From the NCBI GenBank assembly GCA_003987725.1, contig RXJH01000001.1, positions 248,001-312,000 on the forward strand: DNA of 64,000 nt, in the 5' to 3' direction. Every line of letters begins with the position of its first letter. Positions within the stretch are counted from its first letter, which is position 1. A program made the translations under genes and the position numbers. Below the pieces are notes generated by a model. That model was not told the origin of the DNA, made no database searches, and saw only the letters and a list, made by a program, of their open reading frames with translations. This document shows positions 43,696 to 52,530 of this stretch, one piece after another. This DNA comes from Hyphomicrobium sp. GTDB lineage: Bacteria > Pseudomonadota > Alphaproteobacteria > Rhizobiales > Hyphomicrobiaceae.

Positions 43696-44437
43696 CGTGT
43701 GCCCTCTCCTGTGAAGGCCGGCTCCGTTACGCGAAACCGACACCGGCCATTTCGTCTTGTGGTCGTTGCGTCCGAGGGGGGACGCCGACCAGGCTCTGGA
43801 ACGCACAACGGGCGTGGCTGCCATGATGTCCGTTTCGTTCGGCTGTGAGCTCCGATGTCATCCCCATGACACCGGCAGACGAGCGACGCGAAGACCGCGC
43901 AACCAAGCAAGCCAAGAGCAACCACTCCCAACACCGCCCCAAAGTATCGCCACGATTTCGCCGCAAGAAATCAGAGGTGGAAAACTTTTTCCCTCAGGGT
44001 CAGCGCGAGGGTGGAAAACTACGCGAATTAAACTCCCCTCGCCCTGAGCCGTAACTGAGTCGCCCGCCTGTGTGAATCCGAATTCTAAGGAGAATCAGAA
44101 TTGTAGTGTCGCGTGACCGGCGCGCCGCGGGCACCCGGGATAGCACCCGCCCCCGCCTGGAGGCGGTTGAAAAGGTCCGGTTATCAAGAGGTTTTGCACC
44201 GGTCGTCGAAGGTTTATGCACGACGCAATTGTGGCAAGGTGAGCCGGGGGAGCCATCCGCGATCGCATTCTTTGCACGTGTTTTTCGCGCCGCAGTCATG
44301 CGTCGTCATCGATGATGCGCTTTTGGCGTTTACCAAGTTCTGTCGGGTGATACATTCGCCCCTGCATGCGTTAGCGCCGTCGCGTTCTCCGCGACTGAAA
44401 GCGGCGCTGTGCGTGTGAGTTGGTTGGAGTTCGCGCC
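43696..44437. other. 742-base gap without a supported gene
   Basis: Only weak, overlapping frames are present. Bases 43970-44050 contain a near-direct repeat GAGGTGGAAAACT / GAGGGTGGAAAACT and short inverted arms CTCAGGG / CCCTGAG. The last 150 bases before 44438 lie upstream of the next gene and probably hold its promoter, but no box stands out. Confidence 0.5.
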
Positions 44438-45544
44438 ATGCCGCGCTTCGCTGGAGTGCTGTTGCTGACGGCCACCGCCATGGTCGCCGCCTATAGCTAT
44501 CTGTTTCCAGCTTCCGACCACTCGGCCGACCTCAACGAAGTCGTTCGCATCTCCGCCGCGCCCGATCGCCTTTATCGGAGCGACACGGGCACACGCGTTT
44601 TCTCAGCGGAGTCACCCGCTTTTCGCGAAGTGATCCCCGAGGAACCTGCAGGACCTGTCGTTCCCTCCTCGCAGAAACCCGGAACCTGGTCGACCGTCGT
44701 GCAGTCCGAGCGGGCCGTTGCGGCGCCACTCAGGTCGGCGAATCCGGCCGATCCTGAAACACGTGCGGAACTCGCCAGCGATCTGCAGCGCGAACTGAGG
44801 CGCGTCGGCTGCTATGACGGCGAGATCACCGGCGCATGGAACGCGGCGACGCGGCGTGCGATGTCCGCGTTCATGGACCGCGCCAACGCCACCCTGCCAT
44901 TCGACGAACCGGACTATGTGTTGCTCGCTCTCGTGCAGAGCCATCAAGACATTACATGCACGGCGGAATGTCCAGCCGGTCAAATTTCCGAAGGCGACCG
45001 TTGCGTGCCGCGCGCCGTTGTCGCTCAGGCGACGAAAAAATCGAAGCGGCTTGCCGAGCGCCGATTGGCTGCTGAGCGTCTGGCGGCCCAGGACGAGCTC
45101 GCCGCGACGCCCGAGCCCGAGAAGCTGCCCTGGCTTCAGAATGACAAGGTCGCCGACGTTCCTGCCGTCACGCATTCGGATCCGCTGCCCGGCCGCATGT
45201 CGGTCGGCGCGCCTATACCCGACGCACCGGCGGCGGCGCCTGCCGATACCTCTTCGCAGTGGAAGCGGATTACGATTGTGCCTGCTGAGGATGACGCACG
45301 CGCGCCCTCCAATGTCGCGGCACTTGGTCAGAACGGGGATGCGGACAACCTCACGACCGATGGCAATACCGCTGCTCCTGTGCTTCCCGCAGAGGCCGAT
45401 GTCAGCCCAAACACGGTCAAACGGAAATCCCGGCACTCCTATTCCGACGACAGGCCGAGACGAAAGCATGCCTCAGACCGTGGTCGTCCCCGCCCTGGCA
45501 CTCCGCGGTATAACCTTATGCTATCGCTCGGCGGCGTCTATTGA
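44438..45544 (+). CDS. Exported peptidoglycan-binding-domain protein, Cys-containing
   Basis: 368 residues from ATG 44438 (MPRFAGVLLLTATAMVAAYSYLF), an N-terminal anchor. Residues about 105-165 resemble a PG_binding domain (SDLQRELRRVGCYDGEITGAWNAATRRAMSAFM). ITCTAECPAGQISEGDRCVP adds a Cys-rich knot-like piece, and the C-terminal ~150 residues are disordered with a basic end (RKSRHSYSDDRPRRKH). Related proteins are common in Hyphomicrobiales. Confidence 0.78.
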   Translation: MPRFAGVLLLTATAMVAAYSYLFPASDHSADLNEVVRISAAPDRLYRSDTGTRVFSAESPAFREVIPEEPAGPVVPSSQKPGTWSTVVQSERAVAAPLRSANPADPETRAELASDLQRELRRVGCYDGEITGAWNAATRRAMSAFMDRANATLPFDEPDYVLLALVQSHQDITCTAECPAGQISEGDRCVPRAVVAQATKKSKRLAERRLAAERLAAQDELAATPEPEKLPWLQNDKVADVPAVTHSDPLPGRMSVGAPIPDAPAAAPADTSSQWKRITIVPAEDDARAPSNVAALGQNGDADNLTTDGNTAAPVLPAEADVSPNTVKRKSRHSYSDDRPRRKHASDRGRPRPGTPRYNLMLSLGGVY

Positions 45545-45549
45545 CCGCA

Positions 45550-45930
45550 TCAGGCGTGCCGCGTTCCGTCCGCAACCCAGTTCAGATAATCGGAACTTCC
45601 CCCAACCACCGGCACCACCAGGACTGCAGGCGTCTCATAGGGATGATTGGCGACAATGTGCGCGACGGCGCGGTCTGCGCCCGCACGCGCAAGCTTGGCG
45701 ATCAGCACAGCCTCTTCAGCGGTTTCCGTCTCGCCCTTCCAGACATAGATAGACGTCATGGACGGCAGCACGTTGACGCATCCGGCCAATCCCTGCTCGA
45801 CCAGATCCCGGCCCAGCGCCAGCGCCGCCTGCCGATCGGGGAACGTCGCATAAATCATCACCACATCGGCGACTGGCGGAGCGTTCCGCTCTCCGATATC
45901 CCGCGTGGGGGGCTTGTCGTTTGCCGGCAC
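45550..45930 (-). CDS. cutA: Divalent-cation tolerance protein CutA
   Basis: CutA trimeric protein: VVMIYATFPDRQAALALGRDL, GCVNVLPSMTSIYVWKGETET, LIAKLARAGADRAVAHIVANHPYETPAVLVVPV are the family core. The core starts at about 45860. GTG at 45930 with GGGAAG upstream is chosen, which leaves a short polar N-terminus; a longer frame overlaps the divergent nadK start and is not believed. Confidence 0.9.
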   Translation of the reverse strand: MPANDKPPTRDIGERNAPPVADVVMIYATFPDRQAALALGRDLVEQGLAGCVNVLPSMTSIYVWKGETETAEEAVLIAKLARAGADRAVAHIVANHPYETPAVLVVPVVGGSSDYLNWVADGTRHA

Positions 45931-45984
45931 TTGGGCGAGCTTCCCTGCCTTGCTGCGCGACCCGTCAGGAATCGAAGGGCCTAG

Positions 45985-46767
45985 ATGGCGAAAGAAAAGC
46001 ACAAATTCGAACGCATCGCCTTCGTCGCGAGCGAGGTTCCCGAAGCGATCGAAGCGCAGGCCGCGTTGATCAAGCGCTACGGAGAGACCGAACCCAACAA
46101 AGCCGATGCCATCGTCGCGCTCGGCGGCGACGGCTTCATGTTGCAGACGCTACACCGCTTCATCAACGACAAGATACCGATTTACGGCATGAACCGCGGT
46201 TCTGTCGGCTTCCTCATGAACGATTACCGGGAAGACGATCTGATCGAGCGGCTGACCGCGGCCGAGATCAGCCGCATCCATCCGCTTTCGATGATCGCGA
46301 CGGACTCGGCTGGCAAGGCGCACAAGAGCTTGGCGATCAACGAGATATCGCTCTTTCGCCAGCGCTATCAGGCCGCCAAGTTGCAGATCGCTATCGACGG
46401 AAAGGTGCGGCTGGAAGAGCTGATCTGCGATGGGGTTCTGGTTTCGACCCCGGCCGGATCGACAGCCTATAATCTATCGGCACACGGGCCCATTCTGCCG
46501 ATCAAGTCGCAGCTTCTGGCGGTGACGCCCATCAGCCCTTTTCGGCCAAGGCGCTGGCGCGGCGCCCTCGTTCCCAACAAGGTGCATATCACGATCACCG
46601 TTCTGGAGGATGCGAAGCGGCCCGTCAGCGCGGTCGCCGATCACTTCGAGACGCGGCATGTGGTGAAGGTCGATATCGAGCAGGCGCGCGCCATCGAGCT
46701 CTTCATGATGTTCGATCGCGAACATGGGCTCGAAGAGCGGGTGCTGGCGGAGCAATTCAGGTACTAA
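45985..46767 (+). CDS. nadK: NAD kinase
   Basis: 260-residue ATP-NAD kinase that makes NADP. GGDG at residues 47-50 ([11 protein letters not shown]), the NE motif in [10 protein letters not shown], and [17 protein letters not shown] are all present. ATG 45985. It has no partner in an operon; the hairpin at 46789-46829 follows. Confidence 0.97.
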   Translation: MAKEKHKFERIAFVASEVPEAIEAQAALIKRYGETEPNKADAIVALGGDGFMLQTLHRFINDKIPIYGMNRGSVGFLMNDYREDDLIERLTAAEISRIHPLSMIATDSAGKAHKSLAINEISLFRQRYQAAKLQIAIDGKVRLEELICDGVLVSTPAGSTAYNLSAHGPILPIKSQLLAVTPISPFRPRRWRGALVPNKVHITITVLEDAKRPVSAVADHFETRHVVKVDIEQARAIELFMMFDREHGLEERVLAEQFRY

Positions 46768-46788
46768 AAACGGACCCCAAAAACCGAC

Positions 46789-46829
46789 TGGCCCTCCTGC
46801 AGGTGCCCGGGAGCACGCGCGGAGGGCCA
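46789..46829 (+). terminator. Hairpin after nadK without a clear T run
   Basis: Stem TGGCCCTCC / GGAGGGCCA with a 23-base loop, 22 bases after the nadK stop. No poly-T follows, so termination is uncertain. Confidence 0.4.
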
Positions 46830-46933
46830 TGATTTGGTCCTGTGCTGCATTCCTGCCCGGGCCACGCGGCGCTGATACCGCGGCCACGAATCGGGATTGC
46901 AAACACGCATTCCCGAATCTTGGCAGGTCGTGG

Positions 46934-46948
46934 TTAACGAAGCGTTAA
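46934..46948. promoter_or_regulatory. CtrA-type box TTAA-N7-TTAA between convergent genes
   Basis: TTAACGAAGCGTTAA matches the CtrA spacing exactly, but lies between the 3' ends of nadK and the nitroreductase gene, where no promoter is expected. May be chance. Confidence 0.35.
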
Positions 46949-46994
46949 GGTGTCAACCTAGCCAGACCGCTCCCCACCTGTCGGTTCGGCCAGG

Positions 46995-47570
46995 TCAGGC
47001 CGGCCAGCGGCTGACCAGTGCGTCGATGTTCGGGCGCTCACGTTCTTCGGGCTTTTCCATCGGCGTGCCGATGTAGATGAACCCCGCGATCTTTTCGTGC
47101 TCGGCGAGGCCCAGCGCCTGACGGACCATCGGGCTATAGGCGATCCATTCGCTCAGCCACGACGTGCCGAAGCCCAAGGCGTTGGCGGTGAGACACATAT
47201 TGAAGCAGAGCGCGCCGACCGAGAGCACCTGTTCCCATTCCGGCGCGCCTGGGCGCGCCTTCACGGATGAGACGACGGCGACGACGACTGGAGAGCGCAG
47301 AAATCTGCCGCGCTCGGTATCCAGCCGGATCGACGACGGCTCCTGGCGGTCTTCCTTCTTGCACGCCTCGGCAAAGATCTCTCCGGCCGCCTTACGGGCG
47401 TCGCCCTCGAAAACGATGAAGCGCCACGGCGAGAGCTTCTTGTGGTCGGGAACGCGCGCACCCGTCGTCAGGATGTCGTTCAATTGTGCGGCGTTCGGGC
47501 CGGGTTCGGCGAGCCGGTCCGGCTTCACCGAACGTCTTGCCGCAAGAAATTCAAAAATCGCGGTATTCAT
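46995..47570 (-). CDS. Nitroreductase family protein
   Basis: 191-residue FMN-dependent nitroreductase fold: FLAARRSVKP at the start (R-S flavin site), TGARVPDHKKLSPWRFIVFEGD, SVGALCFNMCLTANALGFGTSWLS and GFIYIGTP. It resembles the YdjA subgroup by length and by the KKLSPWRF motif. ATG 47570. Substrate unknown. Confidence 0.9.
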   Translation of the reverse strand: MNTAIFEFLAARRSVKPDRLAEPGPNAAQLNDILTTGARVPDHKKLSPWRFIVFEGDARKAAGEIFAEACKKEDRQEPSSIRLDTERGRFLRSPVVVAVVSSVKARPGAPEWEQVLSVGALCFNMCLTANALGFGTSWLSEWIAYSPMVRQALGLAEHEKIAGFIYIGTPMEKPEERERPNIDALVSRWPA

Positions 47571-47682
47571 GTCATGTTCCGTACTATTCGTGCCCGTCTC
47601 GCTATACGAGGCCCCGGCCTGTTACAAGCGGCCCGTTAAGATCAGAATCGGAACAAGAGCCGAAAACGGGCGTGGAGATCAA

Positions 47683-49617
47683 ATGCGCCGGTATTTTTTG
47701 AGATTTGTCGCGGTCGCTATTGCAGCGGTTTCTCTGACCGCGGGCGGCGAACCCGCCTTCAGCGGCGACGAGCCGACGGCCATGGTCGTCCTCGACGGCT
47801 CGGGCTCGATGTGGGCGCGTCTACCGCCCGACAACCGGGCCAAAATCGATATCGTGCGCGAAAAACTCGGCGGTCTGCTGGCTCAGCCGAATTCGACGCG
47901 GCTCGGGCTCGTCTCGTTCGGTCACCGCCGCCGCGGCGACTGCAACGACGTGGAACTGATCGCGGCGCCCGACAGTCCGCGGCAGGCGGTTCTCGATCCT
48001 ATCGCCAAGCTCAATCCGCGTGGTCCGGGACCGCTCACGGCGGCACTCAAGGTCGCGATGACCGCGATCGGGCAATCGCGGCCCGCGCAAATTCTGTTCA
48101 TCGGCGATGGCGCCGACAATTGCCAGCAGGATACCTGCGCCGTCGCCAGCAATCTCGCGAAGACCTATCCGGGCGTCGCCGTGCAAGTCATCGGCATCGG
48201 TATTCCGGACAAGGAGCGGCCACGCATGGCGTGCATCGCCGAAGCGACCGGCGGACATTACTACGACATCACGGATTCAAACGGCCTCAACGCCGCCATC
48301 GGCGAAGCCGCTCAGCTTGCGATTTTGTCTCCGGGCGAAACGCTCTCGCAGGGCGCCAATCCGGCCGACGGCAAGCCGACCGCGCCACCGCCGCCGGCAG
48401 GCGCTTCGCTCAGAGCATCGGCGGCGCTCGCCGATGCTGGCCCGCTTCTCACGGTCCCGCTCAAGTGGCGCATTTTCAAAGAGGGGGATAAGACCCCTGT
48501 GACCGAAGCCGAGGGACACGACATCACCGCCAAGCTTCCGGCCGGCGGCTACGAGGTCGAGGCCGAACTCGGATCGCTCACGGCCCGCCAGGACATCACG
48601 ATCGCCGACGGCGACAAGCAAAGCATTATCGTGCCTTTCAATGCCGCCCATCTTCGCGCACGCGTCAGCACCGGCAAGGGTGGAAGCCCGTCGCAAACCG
48701 CCGTTCTGACCCTCGCACTGGGTGACAAGCCCGTGACGATCGCCAGCGACGGCCAGATCGACCTCTACCTCGCGCCGGCGACCTATACCTTGACGGCCGC
48801 CGACGGCGCGGCGCGTTCGTCGCAGACGCTGCAGCTCGCCGCCGGAGACGACAAGCCGCTCGACATTTCGCTTGGGACAGGCCGGGTCGATCTTTCCGCG
48901 GCGGCGGCGGACGGCGCCAGCATCCAGGATGTACTATTCGCCGTTGCGGCCGATGATCCAGAAAGTCCGGACGGCCGCCGCGAGGTCGCGCGGTCGCGGA
49001 GCCCGAACGCGAGCTTCACGCTACCGGAAGGCACCTATTACGTCAGCGCCCGCTCGCGCAGCGGCGACGTTCGCAAACGCATCGCCGTCGGCGCCGGACA
49101 GACGGTGACGGAAACGCTGGCGCTCGTCCTCGTGCCGCTCAAGGTTTCGGCGCTCGTCGCGGGAGCGCCTGCAAAAGCCGATCAGAATATTTTTTATCGC
49201 GTCGACCGCATCGACGGCGATCGCACGGGCATCACGCGCGCGATGGGGCCCGACCTGGCGCTCGACCTGTCGCCTGGACGTTACCGGATCACCGCGTCGC
49301 TTGCGGTCTCTCACATCTCGGCGACGAAGGAGTTCGAGGTGGTTGCCGGAAAACCGGCGAACGCCGTTATCGATATCGCGGCGGGCGAAGTGAACTTCTC
49401 GCCACCGGCGGGTGAGTCCGCGATCGTCGGCGATATCTTCTGGGAAGTTTCAGACGCGAGCGGTATGCCGACATGGCGTGCGACGGGGACGCAGGCGACT
49501 GCGCTTTTGGCGCCGGGACACTACACGGTGCGCTGCGAGGCGCGCGGCAAGCATGGGCAGGCGTCTTTCGAAGTTCGCGCCGGTGAAAGCCAAAAGATCG
49601 AGATCGGACCAGGATGA
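47683..49617 (+). CDS. Exported von Willebrand A domain protein
   Basis: 644 residues; ATG 47683 after GTGGAG. A signal peptide (residues 1-28, ending AFSGDE) precedes a VWA domain with the MIDAS motif VVLDGSGSMW (Asp38, Ser40, Ser42) and RPAQILFIGDGADNC. After a Pro-rich linker (about 230) the C-terminal ~400 residues are repeated beta-sandwich units of ~85 residues (LPAGGYEVEAELG, LPEGTYYVSARSR, LSPGRYRITASLA, LAPGHYTVRCEA). Its stop overlaps the next gene by four bases. Confidence 0.87.
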   Translation: MRRYFLRFVAVAIAAVSLTAGGEPAFSGDEPTAMVVLDGSGSMWARLPPDNRAKIDIVREKLGGLLAQPNSTRLGLVSFGHRRRGDCNDVELIAAPDSPRQAVLDPIAKLNPRGPGPLTAALKVAMTAIGQSRPAQILFIGDGADNCQQDTCAVASNLAKTYPGVAVQVIGIGIPDKERPRMACIAEATGGHYYDITDSNGLNAAIGEAAQLAILSPGETLSQGANPADGKPTAPPPPAGASLRASAALADAGPLLTVPLKWRIFKEGDKTPVTEAEGHDITAKLPAGGYEVEAELGSLTARQDITIADGDKQSIIVPFNAAHLRARVSTGKGGSPSQTAVLTLALGDKPVTIASDGQIDLYLAPATYTLTAADGAARSSQTLQLAAGDDKPLDISLGTGRVDLSAAAADGASIQDVLFAVAADDPESPDGRREVARSRSPNASFTLPEGTYYVSARSRSGDVRKRIAVGAGQTVTETLALVLVPLKVSALVAGAPAKADQNIFYRVDRIDGDRTGITRAMGPDLALDLSPGRYRITASLAVSHISATKEFEVVAGKPANAVIDIAAGEVNFSPPAGESAIVGDIFWEVSDASGMPTWRATGTQATALLAPGHYTVRCEARGKHGQASFEVRAGESQKIEIGPG

Positions 49618-50654
49618 GTCAGTCTGCTGTGAAAACGTGGCGCGCACGGGCCCGGCATCCGTCGCTGCTGGCGGCGCTGCTCGCCGCCCTGCTGTCGATG
49701 TTCGCAGCGACGGTTTCGTTTGCGGAAGAGCCGATCCCGGATGGACCGCCGACGGGTCCCTGGGGACCGACGATCGAGAAGCGCAAGAACACCACCGTCC
49801 TCGAGCGTGGCAAGACCAAGGGGCCGGGCATCAAGCTCGTGGCCCTGCTGACGGGCGACGGCCAGCAGATCGACCAGGGCCTGGTGTGGCGCGTTTTCCA
49901 GACCGGAGGCCAGGCCGGAAAATCGAAGCTTCTGATGGAGTCGCATGAGGCTAGTCCTTTCCTCAAGCTCCAGCCCGGCGAATACACCGTCAATGCTGCG
50001 TTCGGGCGCGCCAACCTGACGCGCAAGATTACAGTCAAGGCTGCCGACGGGCCGCCGTTCGAAGCGTTCGTCTTGAACGCCGGAGGGCTTCGGCTGTCGG
50101 CGCTCATCAACGGAAAGCCCGCGCCGCCCGGCTCGGTGACGTATTCGATTTTCTCCGACGATCGCGATCAGTTCGAAAGCCGATCCGCGGTGATTACGGC
50201 GGCGAAACCGAACCTCATCATTCGGCTCAATTCGGGCATCTACCGGGTGGTTTCACAATACGGCGACGCGAACGCCAAAATCGAAACCGATGTCACGGTC
50301 GAAGCGGGCAAGCTGACGGAGACAACCGTCACGCATTCCGGCGGCAAGGCCACGTTCAAGCTCGTCACCCGATCCGGCGGCGAGGCGATGCCGGACACGC
50401 GCTGGACGATCCAGACAGACGACGGCGAGACGATCAAGGAAAGCGTCGGCGCGCTGCCGACGCACGTGCTGGCTCCAGGCACGTACGAAGTGACCGCCTC
50501 CTCAGGCGGCCATATTTTCCAGAAGGCCTTCGAGATCAAAGACGGCGACAACGTCAGCATCGAGGTTTTGATGACGGCGGCGCGCGACGACCGGGGCATT
50601 CAACCTTCGAGCGGCGCGACCACGATCATGCCGACCGGCCAAGGTCCGAACTGA
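49614..50654 (+). CDS. Exported beta-repeat protein, partner of the VWA protein
   Basis: 346 residues; ATG 49614 overlaps the VWA stop (ATGA). Signal peptide LLAALLAALLSMFAATVSFAEE, then repeated units with the same P-G-Y/T-Y-x-V pattern as the VWA protein tail (LQPGEYTVNAAFG, LNSGIYRVVSQYG, LAPGTYEVTASSG). The two genes seem to have shared or exchanged modules. A periplasmic or surface complex is inferred. Confidence 0.78.
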   Translation: MSQSAVKTWRARARHPSLLAALLAALLSMFAATVSFAEEPIPDGPPTGPWGPTIEKRKNTTVLERGKTKGPGIKLVALLTGDGQQIDQGLVWRVFQTGGQAGKSKLLMESHEASPFLKLQPGEYTVNAAFGRANLTRKITVKAADGPPFEAFVLNAGGLRLSALINGKPAPPGSVTYSIFSDDRDQFESRSAVITAAKPNLIIRLNSGIYRVVSQYGDANAKIETDVTVEAGKLTETTVTHSGGKATFKLVTRSGGEAMPDTRWTIQTDDGETIKESVGALPTHVLAPGTYEVTASSGGHIFQKAFEIKDGDNVSIEVLMTAARDDRGIQPSSGATTIMPTGQGPN

Positions 50655-50663
50655 TCGCGTAGG

Positions 50664-51251
50664 TCAGAAATCCGTCAGGACCCAGTCGGTCGGACAGCCG
50701 TTTTCGCGCATCCGCTTTTCGACGCGCTCCTGCTGATCGGTATCGCCGGCTTCTAAGTATGCCGCTTTCGCCATCTGCCACTGTTCGCAAGCGGTGGTCA
50801 GATCGCCTGCTTGCTGCGCAGCTTCACCCAGTGCAATACGCGCTGCTGCGTGCGCGGCGCCGGGGCCGTGCAGAGCGCCGTATCCCGCCGCAGAGCGTAA
50901 CGCCGACATGCGGGCTTCGACATTGCCGAGGCGTTCGTGTCCGGCGGCCAGATCGTAATAGAGGCGGGACAGCGCTGTCTTTTCGCCGCGCGCCAGAGCC
51001 AGCTCGATTTTCTTATTGAGCGTTTCGACGTCCTCGAGCTTCGGCGGCGGCTCGGCTACCGCCGCGTCCTTTCCGGCCGGCGAAATCGGCGCCGCAATCC
51101 CAACCACTGATCTCGATGCTTGGCTCGATTTTGCGGATGACCGCTTCAGCCGCCGGTGGAGAAGCAAAGCGAAGAGCGTCAGCAGGAGCGCGACTGGCGC
51201 GACGAAAACAGCGGCGTTCAGCAGTGCTTCAAACGTAGCCTTGTCGCCCAT
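50664..51251 (-). CDS. Membrane-anchored TPR-like protein
   Basis: 195 residues. An N-terminal helix (AAVFVAPVALLLTLFALLLHRRL) anchors a soluble part with helical repeats (KKIELALARGEKTALSRLYYDLAAGHERLG; AARIALGEAAQQAGDLTTACEQWQMAKAAYLEAG) typical of TPR folds. It converges on the VWA operon at its 3' end. Function unknown. Confidence 0.72.
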   Translation of the reverse strand: MGDKATFEALLNAAVFVAPVALLLTLFALLLHRRLKRSSAKSSQASRSVVGIAAPISPAGKDAAVAEPPPKLEDVETLNKKIELALARGEKTALSRLYYDLAAGHERLGNVEARMSALRSAAGYGALHGPGAAHAAARIALGEAAQQAGDLTTACEQWQMAKAAYLEAGDTDQQERVEKRMRENGCPTDWVLTDF

Positions 51252-51304
51252 GACTAGCCCTGTCGCTCACGAGCCGCGCCGCATTCCATTCGCAGAGATT
51301 CGTA

Positions 51305-52342
51305 TCAGCGGAATGGCGCCGCGTACATCAGGCCGCCTTTGGTCCACACATTGTTGAGCCCGCGATCGAGCTTCAACGCGGAATTCTGCCCGAGCGTGCG
51401 TTCGAAGAGCTCGCCATAATTTCCGGCCTGCTTGACGACCTGATAGGCCCAATCGCGCGACAGGCCGAGCGGCGCGCCGAGATCCGCGTCGAGGCCCAGA
51501 AAGCGGCGCACTTCGTGGGAGGGGGAGGATTTCGCGGTCTCGATGTTGGAACTCGAAATGTTCAATTCTTCAGCGGCAACGAGCGCCATCAGCGTCCAGC
51601 GGACGACCGCGAACCAGCTTTCGTCACCTATGCGGACGGCGGGACCGTAGGGTTCCTTGGTGATCATTTCGGGCAGGATCATCTGATCCGATCCGTTCCC
51701 GAAGCGGCTTTTTTCGTAAGCGAGCAGGGATATGTCGCCGGTCAGGACCGTGCAGCCGCCATTCGAATAGGTCTTGACCAGATCGTCCCAACGGTCGGTC
51801 GTGATGAGCTGATAGCGCATTTTTCGCGCGCCGAAGAAATCGGCAATAGCAGACTCGTCGCTCGAACCCGGCAGGACGCAGATCGAGGCGCCCGAAAGCT
51901 CGAGAACGCTTGCGATCGAATGGTTGCGCGGGATGATGAAGCCTTGGCCGTCGTAGTAAAGGACCCCGGCAAAGCGCGCGCCGAGTTCCGTGTCGCGGGT
52001 GAGCGTCCAGGCCGTTGCGCCGAGCAGAACGTCGATCTCGCTGTCCTGGAGAGCTTTGAAGCGATCGCCCGGGTTGAGGCTGAGATATTTGACCGCGTCG
52101 CGATTTCCGAGCACGGCCGCCGCCAAGGCGGAACAAAACTCGACGTCCAGGCCGCTCCAGGTTCCGCGAGGGTTAACTTCGCTGAAGCCTGGCGTATGGT
52201 CGGCGACGCCGCAGATGACCCTGCCCCGCGCGCGAACCGCGTCGAGCGTATTCGTTGGCGTGCTCCATGCCGCGCAGGGCATTCCGACGCCGGCGACGAG
52301 GAATAGACACGCCGCCGCCCAGAACCTCGACACACTTCTCAT
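51305..52342 (-). CDS. Amino-acid ABC transporter substrate-binding protein (family 3), orphan
   Basis: 345 residues from ATG 52342, with a signal peptide ending near AAWSTP. The SBP_bac_3 fold is shown by LDAVRARGRVICGVADHTPGFS, GLDVEFCSALAAAVLGN, and the C-terminal LSRDWAYQVVKQAGNYGELFERTLG, as in AapJ-like general amino-acid binders. No permease or ATPase gene lies beside it. Confidence 0.87.
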   Translation of the reverse strand: MRSVSRFWAAACLFLVAGVGMPCAAWSTPTNTLDAVRARGRVICGVADHTPGFSEVNPRGTWSGLDVEFCSALAAAVLGNRDAVKYLSLNPGDRFKALQDSEIDVLLGATAWTLTRDTELGARFAGVLYYDGQGFIIPRNHSIASVLELSGASICVLPGSSDESAIADFFGARKMRYQLITTDRWDDLVKTYSNGGCTVLTGDISLLAYEKSRFGNGSDQMILPEMITKEPYGPAVRIGDESWFAVVRWTLMALVAAEELNISSSNIETAKSSPSHEVRRFLGLDADLGAPLGLSRDWAYQVVKQAGNYGELFERTLGQNSALKLDRGLNNVWTKGGLMYAAPFR

Positions 52343-52530
52343 AAGCGCTTTTCCGGCCAATGCTTCAATGATGTCTCTTCATTTCCAACCAGCAGACGAA
52401 AGCAACGGCCTCCGCGCGGCCGCCTTGACCCGCGCCCGCCAGACATCTCGCGCCAGCGCCGAATGGTCAAGACCTTGACCGTGAACGAAACTTGCGCCAC
52501 CAGGACGCGACCCGGCCCGGAGAAGTTAAA

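Noticed and set aside
43845-44054. 69-codon frame in the 742-base gap
   Set aside because: No ribosome site, low-complexity basic product, no domain; several frames overlap here equally well.
52343-52530. Possible methionine riboswitch upstream of metC
   Set aside because: I could not find a conserved SAM riboswitch core or pairing pattern in the short space before the gene.
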